Source: Euryarchaeota archaeon UBA495 (GTDB lineage Archaea > Thermoplasmatota > Poseidoniia > Poseidoniales > Poseidoniaceae). From it: a stretch of DNA of 13,844 nt. Both the position numbers and the translations under genes were made by a program. The stretch lies in contig DALQ01000032.1 of the NCBI GenBank assembly GCA_002496845.1, forward strand, positions 1 to 13,844, written 5' to 3'. Shown here one piece after another: positions 13,696-13,844 of this stretch. Under the pieces are notes generated by a model, which ran no database searches, had not been told where the DNA came from, and saw only the letters and a list, made by a program, of their open reading frames with translations. Every line of letters begins with the position of its first letter. The stretch's first letter is position 1.

Positions 13696-13844
13696 TCACG
13701 CCTTGGGGCGGTGGGTCTTCTTGGACCAAGAGTAGCCGCGCATCTTGGAGGAGGCTCCGTAGCCACAGGAAGCACAGACGCCCTTCTGCTTGTGGAAGGC
13801 GTTGCGACCGCAGCGGCGGCATCGGATGTGCGTCGTCTTTTGAC
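13696..13844 (-). CDS. rpl37e: Large-subunit ribosomal protein eL37 (L37e), partial (C-terminal 48 residues)
   Basis: eL37 is a small zinc-binding protein of archaeal and eukaryotic 50S/60S subunits, absent from bacteria. The 48 visible residues contain CRRCGRNAFHKQKGVCASCG (8-27 of the visible part), with the four zinc cysteines spaced C-x2-C-x11-C-x2-C as in the family. They are followed by the basic tail YSWSKKTHRPKA and a TGA stop. The start codon lies beyond the right edge; full length is usually about 55-65 residues in archaea, so only the first few to a dozen residues are missing. In many euryarchaea the order is Sm-like protein, eL37, purF; the last two are seen here, so an Sm-like gene may lie just outside. 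This gene is the strongest marker that the DNA is archaeal. Confidence 0.95.
   Translation of the reverse strand, partial: QKTTHIRCRRCGRNAFHKQKGVCASCGYGASSKMRGYSWSKKTHRPKA

Overview
The window looks like chromosomal DNA from a GC-rich archaeon, most likely of the Thermoplasmatota and plausibly marine Poseidoniales (Marine Group II). Three things point this way: a zinc-ribbon ribosomal protein eL37, which bacteria lack; a triosephosphate isomerase of the short archaeal type; and an archaeal-style eL37-purF linkage. Some neighbours look bacterial or bacterial/eukaryotic in type (an E. coli-like PurF, an ALDH4-type P5C dehydrogenase), as expected for a mesophilic marine archaeon with much horizontal acquisition. 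The lineage is inferred from protein type and gene order; no rRNA or tRNA gene is present to confirm it.

Layout: a 5'-truncated view of sucC (succinyl-CoA synthetase beta) leaves the left edge on the minus strand. Divergent from it, a GTG-initiated sugar-nucleotidyltransferase and tpiA run on the plus strand. From about 2.4 kb to the right edge everything is on the minus strand. In transcription order this is eL37, purF, a ThiI-like protein, a beta-propeller/PKD protein, pruA, a PrsW-type membrane protease, a DUF92/VTE6-type membrane protein, a large signal-peptide-bearing membrane protein with a thioredoxin-like domain, and a Cas4-like Fe-S PD-(D/E)XK protein whose 3' end overlaps the 3' end of tpiA. 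Gaps are short, and no stretch above 300 bases is without a gene. No rRNA, tRNA, CRISPR array, insertion sequence or attachment site was seen.

Function: sucC and pruA fit oxidation of amino acids (proline/glutamate to 2-oxoglutarate to succinyl-CoA). tpiA and the nucleotidyltransferase serve central carbon metabolism and sugar activation. purF starts purine synthesis. The prsW, DUF92 and 774-residue protein genes form an all-membrane block.

The most unusual theme is retained folds with lost active sites. The ThiI-like protein keeps its tRNA-binding half but lacks the SGGxDS ATP-binding loop. The Cas4-like protein keeps four cluster cysteines but seems to lack the nuclease residues. The large membrane protein has a thioredoxin-like domain with no CxxC. 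The second theme is a bacterial-type purF sitting in an otherwise archaeal operon position.
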